The notes below the pieces were generated by a model. It saw only the letters and a list, made by a program, of their open reading frames with translations. It was not told where the DNA came from and made no database searches. From Nakamurella sp040546275 (GTDB lineage Bacteria > Actinomycetota > Actinomycetes > Mycobacteriales > Nakamurellaceae), in the NCBI RefSeq assembly GCF_040546275.1, contig NZ_JBEPNO010000014.1, positions 62,001 through 126,000 on the forward strand: a DNA stretch of 64,000 bases. The letters run 5' to 3'. The position numbers and the translations under genes were made by a program. This document shows positions 7,398 to 15,774 of the stretch, in pieces; the stretch's first letter is position 1, and the number at the start of each line of letters is the position of its first letter.

Positions 7398-8588
7398 ATG
7401 GGCGCTAGTGTCCCGGACATGACAAAGACCGGAACGGATTGGCGACTGATCGACGGCGTTCCCACGGCATGGTTCGACGTACCGTCGCTGATCGAGGCGG
7501 CTGCGCTGGCCGGGCGCATCGTGGAGCTCTCGCCGGCGATCATGGTCGACCTGCGCGCCACGGGCCTGCAGGTGCGAGCCGACTCGGACGAGCACGTCGA
7601 GGCGGTGTCGGCGGCCGCGCGCGACCTCGGGCTGGCTGCGAGACCTGCCGTGCTGCAACAGGTGAGCGTTGTGTTCGAAACCCTGAACCCGGCTGAGTTG
7701 AGGTCGTTCTGGCAGCGCGTGCTCGACTACGCACCGGGGGAGGGCGGCGGTCTGGCGGATCCGTTGCGGCGCGATCCCGCGATACGGATACGGTCCTCGA
7801 CCGAGCCGCTGCCCTTGCGAAACCGCATCCACCTCGATGTGGTGCGGCCGGCCGCGGCGGTCGCACAGGCGAGTCCTGGCGAGGCGACGGGACCGTACGG
7901 GGTCTGTCACAGCGACCCCGACGGCAACGAGGTCGACCTGGTGCCGGGCGAAGCGCTCGGCGAGGGGATCGGGACAGCCGACTGGCAGACGGTGTTCAGT
8001 GCGATGGCGTGCTATCGGATCACCTCGCCGAAGCAGCAGCGTGACCTGGCCGCCGCGGCCCTGGCTGACGCTGCCGGCTTCCCGATGCTGATCGATCTGC
8101 GCCCCGGGCTGGTGATCACCGACAGCGGAAAGGACCAGTCGGACGCCGACGCCCACGGCCTCGAGCTCGACTTCACCGACCTCGCCGAAAACCTCCAGAC
8201 CGCTGCGCACGAACTCGGGGCCATCGCGGATCCGGGACTGTCCCGCTTCACGCAACTCTTCCTCGACGCCGCCGACGTTGCCGCGGTCCGCGCGTTCTGG
8301 GGCGCCGCACTCGGATACACCGAAGACCGGCGAGCCGGGGTCACTGACATCCACGATCCGCGGCGTCTCAGCCCGGAGGTGGTGTTCCAAGAGCTGGACG
8401 CTTCGGAAACGGAGCGGCGCAAGCAGCGCAACCGCATCCACTTCGAGCTCGCTGTGCCGTCGGACCATGCGCAGACGCGTCTCGAAGCGGCCGTCGCAGC
8501 CGGTGGCAGGCTTCTCGAACAGTCCGAGGGCCGCTGGCGGATCGCCGACCCCGAAGGCAACGAGTTGGTGATCGTCAGTGGGTCGTGA
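7398..8588 (+). CDS. VOC-superfamily protein with degenerate pterin-dehydratase-like N-terminus
   Basis: Protein of 396 residues containing repeated glyoxalase/VOC-type modules, seen in RNRIHLDVV...DPDGNEVDLVPG and again in RNRIHFELAV...DPEGNELVIVSG. Before each module is a segment resembling pterin-4a-carbinolamine dehydratase (ending DLRATGLQVRADSDE in the first copy). The HHP catalytic signature is missing there (ELSPAIMVDLR), so that activity is unlikely. The architecture is thus an internal duplication of a lost dehydratase domain plus a VOC domain. The substrate is unknown. An alternative start at 7419 would drop seven residues. It stands alone between two toxin-antitoxin loci. Confidence 0.72.
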   Translation: MGASVPDMTKTGTDWRLIDGVPTAWFDVPSLIEAAALAGRIVELSPAIMVDLRATGLQVRADSDEHVEAVSAAARDLGLAARPAVLQQVSVVFETLNPAELRSFWQRVLDYAPGEGGGLADPLRRDPAIRIRSSTEPLPLRNRIHLDVVRPAAAVAQASPGEATGPYGVCHSDPDGNEVDLVPGEALGEGIGTADWQTVFSAMACYRITSPKQQRDLAAAALADAAGFPMLIDLRPGLVITDSGKDQSDADAHGLELDFTDLAENLQTAAHELGAIADPGLSRFTQLFLDAADVAAVRAFWGAALGYTEDRRAGVTDIHDPRRLSPEVVFQELDASETERRKQRNRIHFELAVPSDHAQTRLEAAVAAGGRLLEQSEGRWRIADPEGNELVIVSGS

Positions 8589-8643
8589 GACGTCTGCGCG
8601 ACCGGGGTAGAGCTTGCAGGCGACCTGCGCTACGCTGTGCTAC

Positions 8644-8910
8644 ATGAGAACCGTGACGCATCGGGAGATGCGCAACAGCAGCGGCGAGATCCTGCGTGCG
8701 GTCGCTGCGGGGGAGAGCGTTCAGGTGACCAACAACGGACAGCTCGCTGCGGTGATCTCGCCCCCATCGGTGGGATCGCTCGATCAGCTGGTCGCGCAGG
8801 GCCAAGCGCGGCCGGCGCGCCGGGGCACCGCCGACCTGAGCGCCATTCGCCGTCGTCCGGCCAAGCTGACGAGCGCCGAGCTGGTCCAGGACACCCGAGG
8901 GCGCTGGTGA
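8644..8910 (+). CDS. Phd/YefM-type antitoxin
   Basis: Antitoxin of 88 residues with the prevent-host-death fold: MRTVTHREMRNSSGEILRAV and then VQVTNNGQLAAVISP, the hallmark DNA-binding and dimerisation region. A disordered C-terminal tail should neutralise the PIN toxin encoded next. The ATG at 8644 gives the family-typical N-terminus. TACGCT at 8631-8636 lies seven bases upstream, so translation may be leaderless. A short inverted repeat, GCAGG-CGA-CCTGC at 8616-8628, may be an operator. Its stop overlaps the toxin start as GTGA. Confidence 0.88.
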   Translation: MRTVTHREMRNSSGEILRAVAAGESVQVTNNGQLAAVISPPSVGSLDQLVAQGQARPARRGTADLSAIRRRPAKLTSAELVQDTRGRW

Positions 8911-9299
8911 TCTGCTACCTCGATACTTCTGCGGCGATGAAGCTGTTGGTCGAGGAAGCCGAGTCCGATGCCCTGACGAACTATCTGCAGTCGGCCGCCG
9001 GGGAGCGGCAACTCGTCGCGTCCTGGCTCCTGCACACCGAGCTGCATTGTGCTGCCAACCGGCACCCCGAAGAGGTCGACCTCGAGTCGGTCGGAATCGT
9101 CCTGGACACAGTTTCATTGGTCGATCCCACTCGCGGCGATCTGCTCACGGCCGGCACGCTGCCTGGACGGCTGCGGTCGAACGACGCCATGCATCTGGCG
9201 GTCGCGCTCCGCGTGGGCGCGGACGAGTTGATTACCTACGATGCTGAACTGGACACCGCAGCAACCGCTGCCGGCATCGTCGTAGTCCACCCGAGCTGA
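8907..9299 (+). CDS. PIN-domain toxin, VapC family
   Basis: Predicted ribonuclease of 130 residues. The acidic residues of the PIN site are visible: D in CYLDTSAAMKL near residue 6, E in LHTELHCA near 46, D in LRSNDAMHLAVA near 95 and D in ITYDAEL near 113. VapC toxins cut tRNA or rRNA as magnesium-dependent homodimers. The GTG start overlaps the antitoxin stop by four bases, which ensures co-translation. The whole locus has the usual antitoxin-first order. The RNA target cannot be predicted. Confidence 0.9.
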   Translation: MICYLDTSAAMKLLVEEAESDALTNYLQSAAGERQLVASWLLHTELHCAANRHPEEVDLESVGIVLDTVSLVDPTRGDLLTAGTLPGRLRSNDAMHLAVALRVGADELITYDAELDTAATAAGIVVVHPS

Positions 9300-9309
9300 C
9301 GGGGCGGGT

Positions 9310-9876
9310 CTAGTAGTCGTAGCGCACGATCGCGCGCCGTAGTGACGGCACGTGCACGACGCGGAAGCCGGCGTCGAGGAACGAACTGAGCCCACCGACG
9401 TGCATGTCACCCCAGGTGACGTCCTTGCCCGGGGCCGGTTTCATCGGATAGGCCTCGAGGGCGTTGGCTCCGCGGTCGCGGGCAAGGTCGATCGTGCCGT
9501 GGACGAGCGCGCGGCTGACACCCTGGTGACGGAAGCCGGCCCGGGTGACGAAACAGGTGACGGCCCAGACGGTTGCGTCCTCCTGGTTCTCCTGCCGGCC
9601 CTTCCAGGTGGTCTGGCGTAGGAAGGTGTAGTCGGGGCGCGGGGCGAGCGAGCACCAGCCGACCGGCTCTCCGTCGAGGTGGGCGACGAGTCCATGCCCT
9701 TCGATCACCTGGTCGCGCAGCAGTTCGCGTCGACCCTGGACGTCATCGGAGTGTCTGGCGTACCAACCCATCCGGTAGCCCTGGCACTGACAGCGAGCGG
9801 GTTGCCCCTTCGATCCGAAGATCTTCTGGACATCGTCGAAGAGCGACTCGTCGACGGGCTGCACGGTGATCCCCAT
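9310..9876 (-). CDS. GNAT family N-acetyltransferase
   Basis: Acetyltransferase-like protein of 188 residues. VWAVTCFVTRAGFRHQGVSRALVHGTIDLARDRGA carries the GNAT core: the beta-4 strand and the pyrophosphate-binding loop RHQGVS, here a variant of the usual Q/RxxGxG/A. AHLDGEPVGWCSLAPR is the preceding beta hairpin. A cysteine-rich patch (ARCQCQGYRM) near residue 30 is typical of this actinobacterial subgroup. The substrate is unknown. It stands alone, convergent with the PIN toxin gene and divergent from the alcohol dehydrogenase gene. Confidence 0.82.
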   Translation of the reverse strand: MGITVQPVDESLFDDVQKIFGSKGQPARCQCQGYRMGWYARHSDDVQGRRELLRDQVIEGHGLVAHLDGEPVGWCSLAPRPDYTFLRQTTWKGRQENQEDATVWAVTCFVTRAGFRHQGVSRALVHGTIDLARDRGANALEAYPMKPAPGKDVTWGDMHVGGLSSFLDAGFRVVHVPSLRRAIVRYDY

Positions 9877-9993
9877 GGGCTCAGCGTCCCAAACCTGCGA
9901 CCGCAGCGCCAGAGCCGCGTCCCCATTTGCGATCTGCCGTCGTCCCGGTCAGGATTGCTCGCTGGGCCAGGTCATCGTCGGCCGTCGGCGTCG

Positions 9994-11115
9994 ATGGCGT
10001 CCGGTGCCACCAGAAGGGACTCTCCGTTGCGCTCGAGCGCCGCAGTTGCCGACGGTCTGGGCGGTTTCGCCGTCTCGGTCATCGATCTGGACGATCCAGG
10101 TCCGCAGGAGGTGCTGGTCGAGCTGAAGGCCGCCGGGGTGTGCCATACCGATCTCGATGTGATGGCCGGGGCCGCTTCGCCGGTGGTGCTCGGTCACGAG
10201 GGCGCGGGCGTGGTGCGGGCCATCGGTGCGGACGTCCATCACGTAGAGGTCGGTCAACCGGTGCTGCTGACCTGGGCCATCGCCTGTGGGAGTTGCTTCG
10301 CCTGCGTGCGCGGCAACCAGGTGCTCTGCGAGAGTCTGGGACTGGACCGGGGTTACGCCCACGCCGGTGCCACCCGTTCGCTCGGCGGGCACGGCCTGCC
10401 GCGGTCGTTCCACCTGGGCACCCACTCCGCCGCGACCGTCGTCCGCCGGGAGGCTGTCGTCCCCCTGCCAAAGAGCGTGCCGTTCGCCTCTGCCGCCTTG
10501 TTGGGCTGCGCCGTGATGACCGGCTACGGATCGGTGGTCAACGTCGCGAAGGTGCATCCCGGCGCGTCGGTGACCGTGATCGGTTGCGGCGGTGTCGGTC
10601 TCAACGTCATCCAGGCCGCCCGCATCTCCGGGGCGACGCGCATCGTCGCCGTGGACACCAACCCCGGTCGGTTCGCCCTGGCGAATCGGTTGGGAGCGAC
10701 CGACAACGTCCTGGTCGGTCCGGACGATCCATTCCTACGACGGACTGCGACCGAGGTCGCCGCGCTCTTCGCGGGGCGGGGCACCGACTATGCGTTCGAG
10801 TGCACCGCACGGCCGATGGTGGGCGCCGCCCCACTGGCCTTCGTCCGCAACGGTGGCACCGCGGTCCAGGTCAGCGGGATCGAGCAGGAGATCCCATTCG
10901 ACATGGCGCTCTTCGAGTGGGACAAGGTGTACATCAACCCGCTCTACGGCAAGTGCCGGCCGTCCGTCGACTTCCCGGCCCTGTTCGCCCTGTACGAGAA
11001 CGGGCAGCTGCTGCTCGACGAGCTCATCACCCACACCTACGAACTGGATGACCTGTCGAAGGCGTTCGAAGACATGCGCAGTGGGCGCAGCGCAAAGGGT
11101 GTGGTGATGCTGTGA
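9994..11115 (+). CDS. Zinc-dependent alcohol dehydrogenase, class III-like
   Basis: Medium-chain NAD(P)-dependent dehydrogenase of about 373 residues. Catalytic zinc ligands appear as VCHTD and GHEGAG, with the third cysteine in LLGCAV. The structural zinc lobe has four cysteines (CGSCFACVRGNQVLCE). The Rossmann motif is GCGGVGLN. The layout fits the formaldehyde/mycothiol or aryl/alkyl alcohol dehydrogenase group. The ATG at 9994 gives a short extra N-terminus; the open frame extends further upstream without family similarity. Its stop overlaps the esterase start as GTGA. Together with the S-formylglutathione-hydrolase-like esterase this suggests aldehyde detoxification, which is inferred. 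Confidence 0.85.
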   Translation: MASGATRRDSPLRSSAAVADGLGGFAVSVIDLDDPGPQEVLVELKAAGVCHTDLDVMAGAASPVVLGHEGAGVVRAIGADVHHVEVGQPVLLTWAIACGSCFACVRGNQVLCESLGLDRGYAHAGATRSLGGHGLPRSFHLGTHSAATVVRREAVVPLPKSVPFASAALLGCAVMTGYGSVVNVAKVHPGASVTVIGCGGVGLNVIQAARISGATRIVAVDTNPGRFALANRLGATDNVLVGPDDPFLRRTATEVAALFAGRGTDYAFECTARPMVGAAPLAFVRNGGTAVQVSGIEQEIPFDMALFEWDKVYINPLYGKCRPSVDFPALFALYENGQLLLDELITHTYELDDLSKAFEDMRSGRSAKGVVML

Positions 11116-11924
11116 GCAGCAGTCCGTTCCAGAGTTTCGATGTGTCGGTCCGGCCTTCGCCGGACGGTCTGCGCGAGATCACCGTCTACAGCGACGCTCT
11201 CGGGCGGCGGGCCGACCTGACGCTGTTTGCGCCTGCCGATCTGGACCCGGAGGCGCCGGTGCCGCTCGTCGTCCTGCTGCACGGCGTCTACGGAAGCCAC
11301 TGGGGTTGGTCACGCAACGCCGGCGCTCACCTCACGCTGGCGGACATGATCACCGCCGCCGAGTTTCCGCCTGCCGTGCTGGCGATGCCGTCGGACGGAC
11401 TGTTCGGCATCGGCAGCGGTTACCTGACCCGGCCGGACCAGGACGCCGAGAAGTGGATCACCGATGACGTTCCGCTCGCCGTGCGCCAGTTGTACCCGCG
11501 AGCCGGCGAGACCTTCAACGGCATCGCCGGTCTGTCCATGGGTGGGTGGGGTGCATTGCGGATCGCCGCCCGGCACCCCGGCCGGTACGACGCCGCGGTG
11601 GGCCTTTCCCCGTTGACCAGGGTCGGACAGATCGCTGACTATGCAGACCGCGACCAGGCTGCGCACGCACCGGACGGGGAGGATCCGGACCTGTCCGCAC
11701 TGCTGCTGTCACGGGCGGAGAGCCTGCCCCGCATCAGGATTGCCTGCGGAGTCGACGACGAGCTGCTGCCCGAGGTCCGTCAGTTGCACGACACGCTGCT
11801 GACCGCTTCGGTTCCGCACGAATACGAAGAGGCGCCGCACGGGCACGACTGGGACTTCTGGGGCGGGCAGGTGCGGCCGGCGTTGCAGTTCATGGCCCGG
11901 GGCCTGCCGGATGCTGGCACCTGA
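11112..11924 (+). CDS. Alpha/beta-hydrolase esterase, esterase D/S-formylglutathione hydrolase-like
   Basis: Serine hydrolase of 270 residues. The oxyanion-side motif is LVVLLHGVYGSHWGW, the nucleophile elbow is GLSMGG with Ser near 142, an acid is likely in CGVDDEL, and the catalytic His is in PHGHDWDFW near the C-terminus. This pattern is that of the esterase D/antigen 85-like group. It has no signal peptide, so it is cytoplasmic. The GTG start overlaps the dehydrogenase stop, so both are made from one transcript. In aldehyde oxidation it would hydrolyse the thioester product; the natural substrate is uncertain. Confidence 0.83.
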   Translation: MSSSPFQSFDVSVRPSPDGLREITVYSDALGRRADLTLFAPADLDPEAPVPLVVLLHGVYGSHWGWSRNAGAHLTLADMITAAEFPPAVLAMPSDGLFGIGSGYLTRPDQDAEKWITDDVPLAVRQLYPRAGETFNGIAGLSMGGWGALRIAARHPGRYDAAVGLSPLTRVGQIADYADRDQAAHAPDGEDPDLSALLLSRAESLPRIRIACGVDDELLPEVRQLHDTLLTASVPHEYEEAPHGHDWDFWGGQVRPALQFMARGLPDAGT

Positions 11925-11954
11925 CGATCTCGGAACGACCGCCAGGTGCCAGCA
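11912..11954. terminator. Hairpin between convergent genes
   Basis: TGCTGGCACCTG (11912-11923) and CAGGTGCCAGCA (11943-11954) form a perfect 12-bp stem with a 19-base loop. It covers the stop codon of the esterase gene and faces the convergent WYL regulator gene. There is no T-run, so it may work as a weak bidirectional terminator or as an mRNA 3' end stabiliser. Confidence 0.5.
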
Positions 11955-11975
11955 CCGAACCAGCGCAGGCACGTC

Positions 11976-12944
11976 TCAGGCGGTGCCCTCCGGCGGTTCG
12001 CCGGCGGCCAGCAGTCTGGCCCCCAGTGCGCGAATCGTGGCACGCAGTTCGACGCCGCCGACCACCCGGAACGGGACGGTCAGCGCCGCGAGCTTTTCGG
12101 CGTACCAGTAGGGGTTGCCGGTGGTACCGGTCAGCCGCGTGGTGTGGTCGTCGATGGGTTCCATCCGACCCAGGGCGCGGGGGAGGTACCGCCCCGCCTT
12201 CTCCAGCGGCGCGTCGATGACGACCTCCGCGGTGTACTCCCAGCCGACCGCCAGGTGATCCTCGAGGACGGCGACCGCATCCAGATCGGCTGGGGGTACG
12301 AAGGTCTCGTCGAGAATCTCGACGTGCTGAACCCGGTCGATGCGATACGCCCGCACCGCGTCCTTCCTGGCCACCCAGCCGAGCAGGTACCAACGGCCGT
12401 GACGGACGACGACCGCCCACGGGTCGACGTCGAGAATCCATTCGGAGCCGGCCTCGGACCGGTACGCAAGGCGCGCCCGGTGCTGTTCGGTGCAGGCCTG
12501 CACCAGGGCGCTGGTGGTGCCGAAATCAGGCCGGGCTGCTGCTCGATCCGGTGCGGCGGACGCGGTGCGGCGGACCGCCTCGGCCTGGGCGGCCACCGGC
12601 TGCGGGAGGGCGCGCATGATCTTGACCAGCGCGCTGCCGACCGGGTCGGTGCGGTCACCCGCGTCGTGGTGACCGTCCAGAACGGCCATCACCAGACCGA
12701 GGGCCTCGGTTGCGCTGAACACCAAGGGCGGCAACCGAAGTCCGCGTCCGACCCGGTACCCGCCGTAGGGACCGCGCACCGATTCGATTGGGATCTGCGC
12801 CTCGCGGAGGATGGCGACGTACCGACGGGCGGCGCGCTCGGAGACGTCGAGGTGGTCGGCCAGTCGATCAGCCGTGATGCCGGGACTGCTCTGGATCACC
12901 TCCAGTGCCAGCAGTGCACGGGCGGTCGGGCTGATCTCCGTCAC
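11976..12944 (-). CDS. HTH/WYL-domain transcriptional regulator
   Basis: Cytoplasmic regulator of 322 residues. An HTH_11-type winged helix covers residues 5-60 (LEVIQSSPGITADRLADHLDVSERAARRYVAILR). A WYL domain lies in the middle, with VRHGRWYLLGWVARKDAVRAYRIDRV around 180-205, and a WCX-like C-terminal extension follows. WYL regulators often sense nucleic acids or nucleotides and control DNA damage, defence or metabolic genes. It starts at GTG and has no obvious operon partner. The nearby VOC gene is on the same strand upstream, but about 90 bases away. Its target is unknown. Confidence 0.88.
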   Translation of the reverse strand: MTEISPTARALLALEVIQSSPGITADRLADHLDVSERAARRYVAILREAQIPIESVRGPYGGYRVGRGLRLPPLVFSATEALGLVMAVLDGHHDAGDRTDPVGSALVKIMRALPQPVAAQAEAVRRTASAAPDRAAARPDFGTTSALVQACTEQHRARLAYRSEAGSEWILDVDPWAVVVRHGRWYLLGWVARKDAVRAYRIDRVQHVEILDETFVPPADLDAVAVLEDHLAVGWEYTAEVVIDAPLEKAGRYLPRALGRMEPIDDHTTRLTGTTGNPYWYAEKLAALTVPFRVVGGVELRATIRALGARLLAAGEPPEGTA

Positions 12945-13035
12945 GATGCCCCCGTCCGGCGGTAGATGGCCATGCGGCTGCAGAACGTCCGGAACTCACC
13001 GTACCGTCGAGGCATCGGCCCGCCCGTCAGGCGAT

Positions 13036-13410
13036 TCAGAACTCGTTGCCCTCCGGGTCGAGCATCACGAGGTGGGCGAACTGCCCGCCGTAGGTCTGCT
13101 CGCGCACCAACGAAGCACCCGCGACGACCAGATCGGTTGCGCTCGAACGGATCCGGCGCTCGCGGTCGACCGTGTCCCACGGGGGCCCGCCGGCCACGCG
13201 CACGTCGATGTGCAGCCGATTCTTGGCCGTCCTGCCCTCCGGGACCCGCAGGAAACCGATGGCCGGGCCCTTGCCCTCGGGATCGATGATGGAGGCACCG
13301 TTGTCGTCCTCGTACCCCGGTTCGGCCACGTAGCCAAAGGCCCTGGCCCAGAAGGCGGCGAGTCGGTGCGGATCGGCGGCGTCACACCCGAGGGTCCAAT
13401 GAGTAGCCAT
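13036..13410 (-). CDS. Small VOC (glyoxalase-like) family protein
   Basis: Single-module VOC protein of 124 residues of the Glyoxalase_6 type. It starts HWTLGCDAADPHRLAAFWARAFGY, has NRLHIDVRV in the middle and ends LVMLDPEGNEF. The first histidine and terminal glutamate of the metal site are present. It is a typical actinobacterial paralogue with unknown substrate, distantly similar to the two-module protein at 7.4 kb. Confidence 0.83.
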   Translation of the reverse strand: MATHWTLGCDAADPHRLAAFWARAFGYVAEPGYEDDNGASIIDPEGKGPAIGFLRVPEGRTAKNRLHIDVRVAGGPPWDTVDRERRIRSSATDLVVAGASLVREQTYGGQFAHLVMLDPEGNEF

Positions 13411-13431
13411 GGACGTGTTTGTACCAGCCGG

Positions 13432-13725
13432 TCAGTAGATCTCGAAGCGGAAACTGCCGATTTCCAATTCCTCGTCGGGCTCGAGGGCGAGCAGGTCATC
13501 CCGTCCGTCATCGATCGCGGAGGCCAACTCTTCGGCAGTGAACCGGCCGGACGCCGGGACGCCCACCAGGACCTGTCGCGTCGCTGTCGATCCTGGCTGG
13601 GGGATCCGGGCCAACCCCCAGCGAAGGCCTTCGTCCACCTCGACAGGAAACTCCTGATCCATGGCGACGCCTGACGAATGCAGGAGCCGGGCGGCCATTC
13701 TGATCACCGAGTCGACCGGGGCCAC
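13432..13725 (-). CDS. Hypothetical protein, 97 residues
   Basis: I do not recognise this family. It is a small acidic protein with the segment LARIPQPGSTATRQVLVGVPASGRFTAEELA and an acidic, aromatic C-terminus. No membrane segment or signal peptide is seen. A strong GAAGGAG sequence six bases upstream of the GTG at 13725 decides this start over an internal ATG at 13662 that lacks a ribosome-binding site. It may be co-transcribed with the VOC gene 21 bases downstream. Confidence 0.6.
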   Translation of the reverse strand: MAPVDSVIRMAARLLHSSGVAMDQEFPVEVDEGLRWGLARIPQPGSTATRQVLVGVPASGRFTAEELASAIDDGRDDLLALEPDEELEIGSFRFEIY

Positions 13726-13793
13726 GGGTTACTCCTTCGTCGGGCTGACAGGAACACCTGCGGCCGTCACCGTACCGGGGCAGCCGGCCCCGG

Positions 13794-13813
13794 GGGTACT
13801 AGTACCAAGGTCC
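13794..13813 (+). promoter_or_regulatory. Shared 20-bp palindromic box, copy 1
   Basis: GGGTACTAGTACCAAGGTCC contains the perfect palindrome GGTACTAGTACC (13795-13806). The same 20 bases, with one substitution, occur at 16451-16470. Both copies lie about 76-80 bases upstream of a secreted-protein gene on either side of a NarL-type two-component system. It is probably the binding site of that response regulator. The binding itself is inferred. Confidence 0.65.
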
Positions 13814-13888
13814 ACTTGCCCGGCATACCGCCGGCGCGGGACAAAGGAGGTACTCAGCCACTACGGATCACACGACAGGGAACCCAAC

Positions 13889-14407
13889 ATGAAGCGTGCA
13901 CTCGTCATTGCCGGGTTGACCGTCGCCGCCGCAGTACCGGCCACCTTCGGACTGATCGGCAATGCCTCGTTCGGCCAGAGCGTCCCCGTTCGGATTCCAC
14001 CCAGTGCCATCCTGGTGACGCAGGAATCCGCCTCCGTACAGGACAGCACGTCTGGCCGCCTCGCCCTGGCCACCTCCCCGACCACGAACCTGACCACCAT
14101 CACCCTGAGTCCGTCGAGCACTCCGACCCCCACGACCTCGCGGACAAAGGGCTCCGGGCATTCGAAGTCCCCGTCGACCACCGCGGTCCGCAAGACCGAC
14201 GACGACCGGACTTCACCATCGTCGGCCCAGCCCGGTGACGATCACGGGACAGCTGCCGAGCCCGGCGACGATCACGGGACAGCTGCCGGGCCCGGTGACG
14301 GCACGAAGGCGACCACGGTGGACGACAATGGCGGACACAGTTCCGGTAGCGGGCGGGACGGCAGCAGCGGAGGCGGCGGAAAGGACGACGGTGCCGATCA
14401 CCGATGA
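13889..14407 (+). CDS. Secreted, disordered Thr/Ser/Asp/Gly-rich protein coupled to a sensor kinase
   Basis: Protein of 172 residues with an N-terminal signal or anchor (MKRALVIAGLTVAAAVPATFGLIG). The rest is low complexity: a Thr/Ser-rich stretch, two near-identical GDDHGTAAxP repeats, then a Gly/Ser/Asp tail. The repeats are encoded by a 30-bp DNA tandem repeat at 14231-14304. No catalytic domain is seen. Its stop overlaps the kinase ATG as ATGA, so it is translationally coupled to the sensor and may be an accessory or stress-sensing extracellular partner. The ATG at 13889 was chosen because it precedes the signal sequence. Confidence 0.68.
   Translation: MKRALVIAGLTVAAAVPATFGLIGNASFGQSVPVRIPPSAILVTQESASVQDSTSGRLALATSPTTNLTTITLSPSSTPTPTTSRTKGSGHSKSPSTTAVRKTDDDRTSPSSAQPGDDHGTAAEPGDDHGTAAGPGDGTKATTVDDNGGHSSGSGRDGSSGGGGKDDGADHR
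14231..14304 (+). repeat. 30-bp tandem repeat inside the secreted-protein gene
   Basis: Two full units and a partial third begin CCCGGYGACGATCACGGGAC and encode the GDDHGTAA-type peptide repeat. The unit length is a multiple of three, so copy-number change would alter protein length without a frameshift. Confidence 0.8.
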
Positions 14408-15774
14408 CCTTGTCCGGGCTTGAAGTCAGGCCGGTCTGGGTGGGGATTGCCGCCGCCCGCACCGAGCCGGTCGACAAGCCGGTCCGGCGGCGGCGCATCT
14501 TCATCCAGGTGATCGTGGGCGCAGTACTGGTCATCCTGGTGGTGGCACTGATCGGCGTGGTGGCCGCCCGTCGGCTGGCGGAGGCCGAAGCCGTGAACGA
14601 TGCCGCCAAGACGGCGAACCTGCTGGCCGAGGCGGTCGTCCAGCCGGTGCTGACCGAAGGGTTGCTGACCGGCGATGCCACCGCCCTCGCCGCCGTCGAT
14701 CGGGTGGTGCGCCAACAGGTCCTCGGGACGTCGATCGCGAGGGTGAAGCTCTGGAACCCGGAGGGCCGCATCCTGTATTCCGACGAGCCGTTGCTGATCG
14801 GCCGGACCTTTCCCCTCGGCGCCGACGAACGCGACGTGCTCTCCAACCCCACGCTCCGCGCCGACGTCTCCGACCTCCAGGCACCCGAGAACGTCTACGA
14901 GAAGGCCAATGTGCGGCTGCTCAAGGTCTACCGGCCGGTCTGGACACCGTCCGGCCGCCCGATGCTGTTCGAGACCTATTTCCGGTACGACGACGTGACC
15001 GCGCGCAGCGGCGAACTCTGGCGCGGGTTCGCCGGCATCACCCTCAGCAGCATCCTGCTGTTGGTGCTGCTGCTGCTGCCGATCCTCTGGCGGCTGCTGG
15101 ACCGGCTCAATCGCGGACAGCGGCAACGGGAGGCGCTGCTGCAGCGCGCCGTCGACGCATCCAACGAGGAACGGCGACGCATCGCCGGCACCCTGCACGA
15201 CGGCGTCGTGCAGGATCTGGTCGCCACCTCCTTCGCCGTCGCCGGTTCGGCGGAACTAGCTGCCGCGCAGGGCCGGGAGGACCTGGCTGCAGATCTCCGG
15301 TCCTCGGCCGGCACGGTGCGGACCAGCATCGGTGGCCTGCGGTCGTTGCTGGTGGAGATCTACCCGCCCAACCTCACCACTGCCGGGCTGCCGGCGGCGC
15401 TGGCAGATCTGGCGGCCACGCTGCGTTCGCGCGGCGTCGAGGTGAGCCTGCACATCGCCGCGGACCTCGCCCTGCGGCCCGACGACGAGCGGCTGATCTA
15501 CCGGGTGGCTCAGGAGTGCCTCAACAATGTGGCCAAACACGCTGCCGCGCATCAGGTCGCCATCAGCATCGAAACCGACGGCCGATACACGCTGCTGCAG
15601 ATCGTCGACGACGGCGTGGGTTTCGACGTCCCGCAGTCGTTGGCAGATCCCGAGCAGGGCCATTTCGGTCTCCGGGTGCTTGCCGACGTGGCCGGCGCCG
15701 CCGGCGCCGATCTCCGACTGTCCAGCGCCGTCGGGGCCGGAACCACCTGGCAACTCCGATTGGGGCGCAGATGA
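14404..15774 (+). CDS. NarL-type sensor histidine kinase
   Basis: Membrane kinase of 456 residues. TM1 is at about 31-55, an extracytoplasmic sensor region at about 56-205, and TM2 at about 208-232. A HisKA_3 dimerisation domain follows with the phosphoacceptor in ERRRIAGTLHDGVVQD (His near 265). The HATPase region has an N-box in ECLNNVAKHA and a G-box in DDGVGFD. The sensor region resembles the family-typical loop with KLWNPEGRILYSD. The ATG overlaps the stop of the secreted-protein gene, and its stop overlaps the response regulator start. The signal is unknown; cell-envelope stress is a guess. Confidence 0.93.
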   Translation: MTLSGLEVRPVWVGIAAARTEPVDKPVRRRRIFIQVIVGAVLVILVVALIGVVAARRLAEAEAVNDAAKTANLLAEAVVQPVLTEGLLTGDATALAAVDRVVRQQVLGTSIARVKLWNPEGRILYSDEPLLIGRTFPLGADERDVLSNPTLRADVSDLQAPENVYEKANVRLLKVYRPVWTPSGRPMLFETYFRYDDVTARSGELWRGFAGITLSSILLLVLLLLPILWRLLDRLNRGQRQREALLQRAVDASNEERRRIAGTLHDGVVQDLVATSFAVAGSAELAAAQGREDLAADLRSSAGTVRTSIGGLRSLLVEIYPPNLTTAGLPAALADLAATLRSRGVEVSLHIAADLALRPDDERLIYRVAQECLNNVAKHAAAHQVAISIETDGRYTLLQIVDDGVGFDVPQSLADPEQGHFGLRVLADVAGAAGADLRLSSAVGAGTTWQLRLGRR

